From positions 1-11,660 of the forward strand of contig DAHVYW010000094.1 of NCBI GenBank assembly GCA_027324025.1: a DNA stretch of 11,660 nucleotides, read 5' to 3'. Position 1 is the stretch's first letter, and each line of letters starts with the position of its first letter. Below the pieces are notes generated by a model. The model was not told the origin of the DNA, did not search any database, and saw only the letters and a list, made by a program, of their open reading frames with translations. This document shows positions 11,461 to 11,660 of this stretch, one piece after another. The stretch is from JAJZQD01 sp021847735. GTDB lineage: Bacteria; Bacillota; Thermincolia; Thermincolales; UBA2595. The position numbers and the translations under genes are program-made.

Positions 11461-11489
11461 GTAGGCACTTTAAAGTGCCTACTTATTTT
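11454..11489 (+). terminator. Perfect-stem terminator of the transporter gene
   Basis: An exact 36-base palindrome centred at 11471/11472, with core GTAGGCACTTTAAAGTGCCTAC, ends in seven T. The stop codon TAA lies inside the left arm. Confidence 0.93.
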
Positions 11490-11518
11490 TTTGCCCCCAA
11501 GAACGCATTTAGCTTATT

Positions 11519-11542
11519 AGCCCCTACGGGGCTTAGTTTTTT
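11519..11542 (+). terminator. Terminator-like hairpin AGCCCC/GGGGCT
   Basis: AGCCCC-TAC-GGGGCT is followed by TAG and six T. It lies only 30 bases after the main terminator. It may be a backup, or part of the hairpin tract that follows. Confidence 0.55.
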
Positions 11543-11582
11543 GATACTCAGCACAAAACATTTCTCTCGTCATAGTGAACTC

Positions 11583-11660
11583 GTTCAGCTAAAGCTGAAC
11601 ATCGAAACTTCAGTGGGGGACTCTACCCCCACTGAAGCAGAAAAGTGGAAACTCCACCTA
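11583..11660. repeat. Hairpin-dense tract at the right edge
   Basis: GTTCAGCT-AA-AGCTGAAC (11583-11600) and a perfect 12-bp stem, CTTCAGTGGGGG (11608-11619) with its complement at 11626-11637, follow each other closely. A short GTGGA-AAC-TCCAC closes the window. There is no T tract after them and no gene in frame. A structured RNA, an insertion-sequence end or a dispersed repeat are all possible. Confidence 0.65.

Overview
The window reads as chromosome of an anaerobic Gram-positive bacterium, most likely a clostridial or Peptococcaceae-type Firmicute. The grounds are strong AGGAGG-type ribosome binding sites, frequent TTG and GTG starts, many hairpin-plus-T terminators, a compact iscR-iscS-iscU-mnmA operon, a corrinoid-type methyltransferase, and sigma-54 promoters. 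The species cannot be named from this sequence.

Layout. (1) Positions 1-2858 hold a divergent unit. The minus strand carries a small unknown gene, a QueG-like double [4Fe-4S] protein and the start of an MtaA/CmuA-type (URO-D family) methyltransferase that runs off the left edge. The plus strand carries a polytopic membrane protein of unknown function. The gap of about 700 bases between them holds a textbook sigma-54 promoter on the minus strand, two tandem sigma-54 promoters on the plus strand embedded in a 75-bp sequence repeated at a 92-bp period, and several inverted repeats that look like enhancer sites. No sigma-54 activator gene lies in the window. (2) Positions 2884-4484 look like a small defence or toxin-antitoxin patch: a PD-(D/E)XK nuclease-like protein overlapping a barstar-family protein on the minus strand, and a divergent Panacea-domain (SocA/DUF4065) protein on the plus strand. 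(3) Positions 4490-4765 hold no gene but three strong hairpins in a row, probably a dispersed palindromic repeat. (4) Positions 4766-8042 are the Fe-S and thio-tRNA operon, minus strand, order iscR-iscS-iscU-mnmA, with a good promoter and a probable IscR operator. (5) Positions 8142-10101 form an arsenic-type group, all minus strand: a DGC-domain protein (probably frameshifted at its end), a cysteine-rich MarR regulator, and the arsenite methyltransferase ArsM. Near-identical operators lie in front of marR and arsM. (6) Positions 10447-11489 are a plus-strand BASS-family transporter with its own promoter and a perfect terminator. (7) The right edge (11519-11660) is a second gene-free tract dense in hairpins.

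How it fits together. IscS, IscU and IscR supply and sense Fe-S clusters, and IscS sulfur can also feed MnmA for tRNA 2-thiouridine. The arsenic group would methylate As(III) under control of a thiol-rich MarR. The transporter may belong to that response, but this is inferred from position only. The most novel signal is the sigma-54 divergon, which ties an unknown membrane protein to a corrinoid methyltransferase operon.
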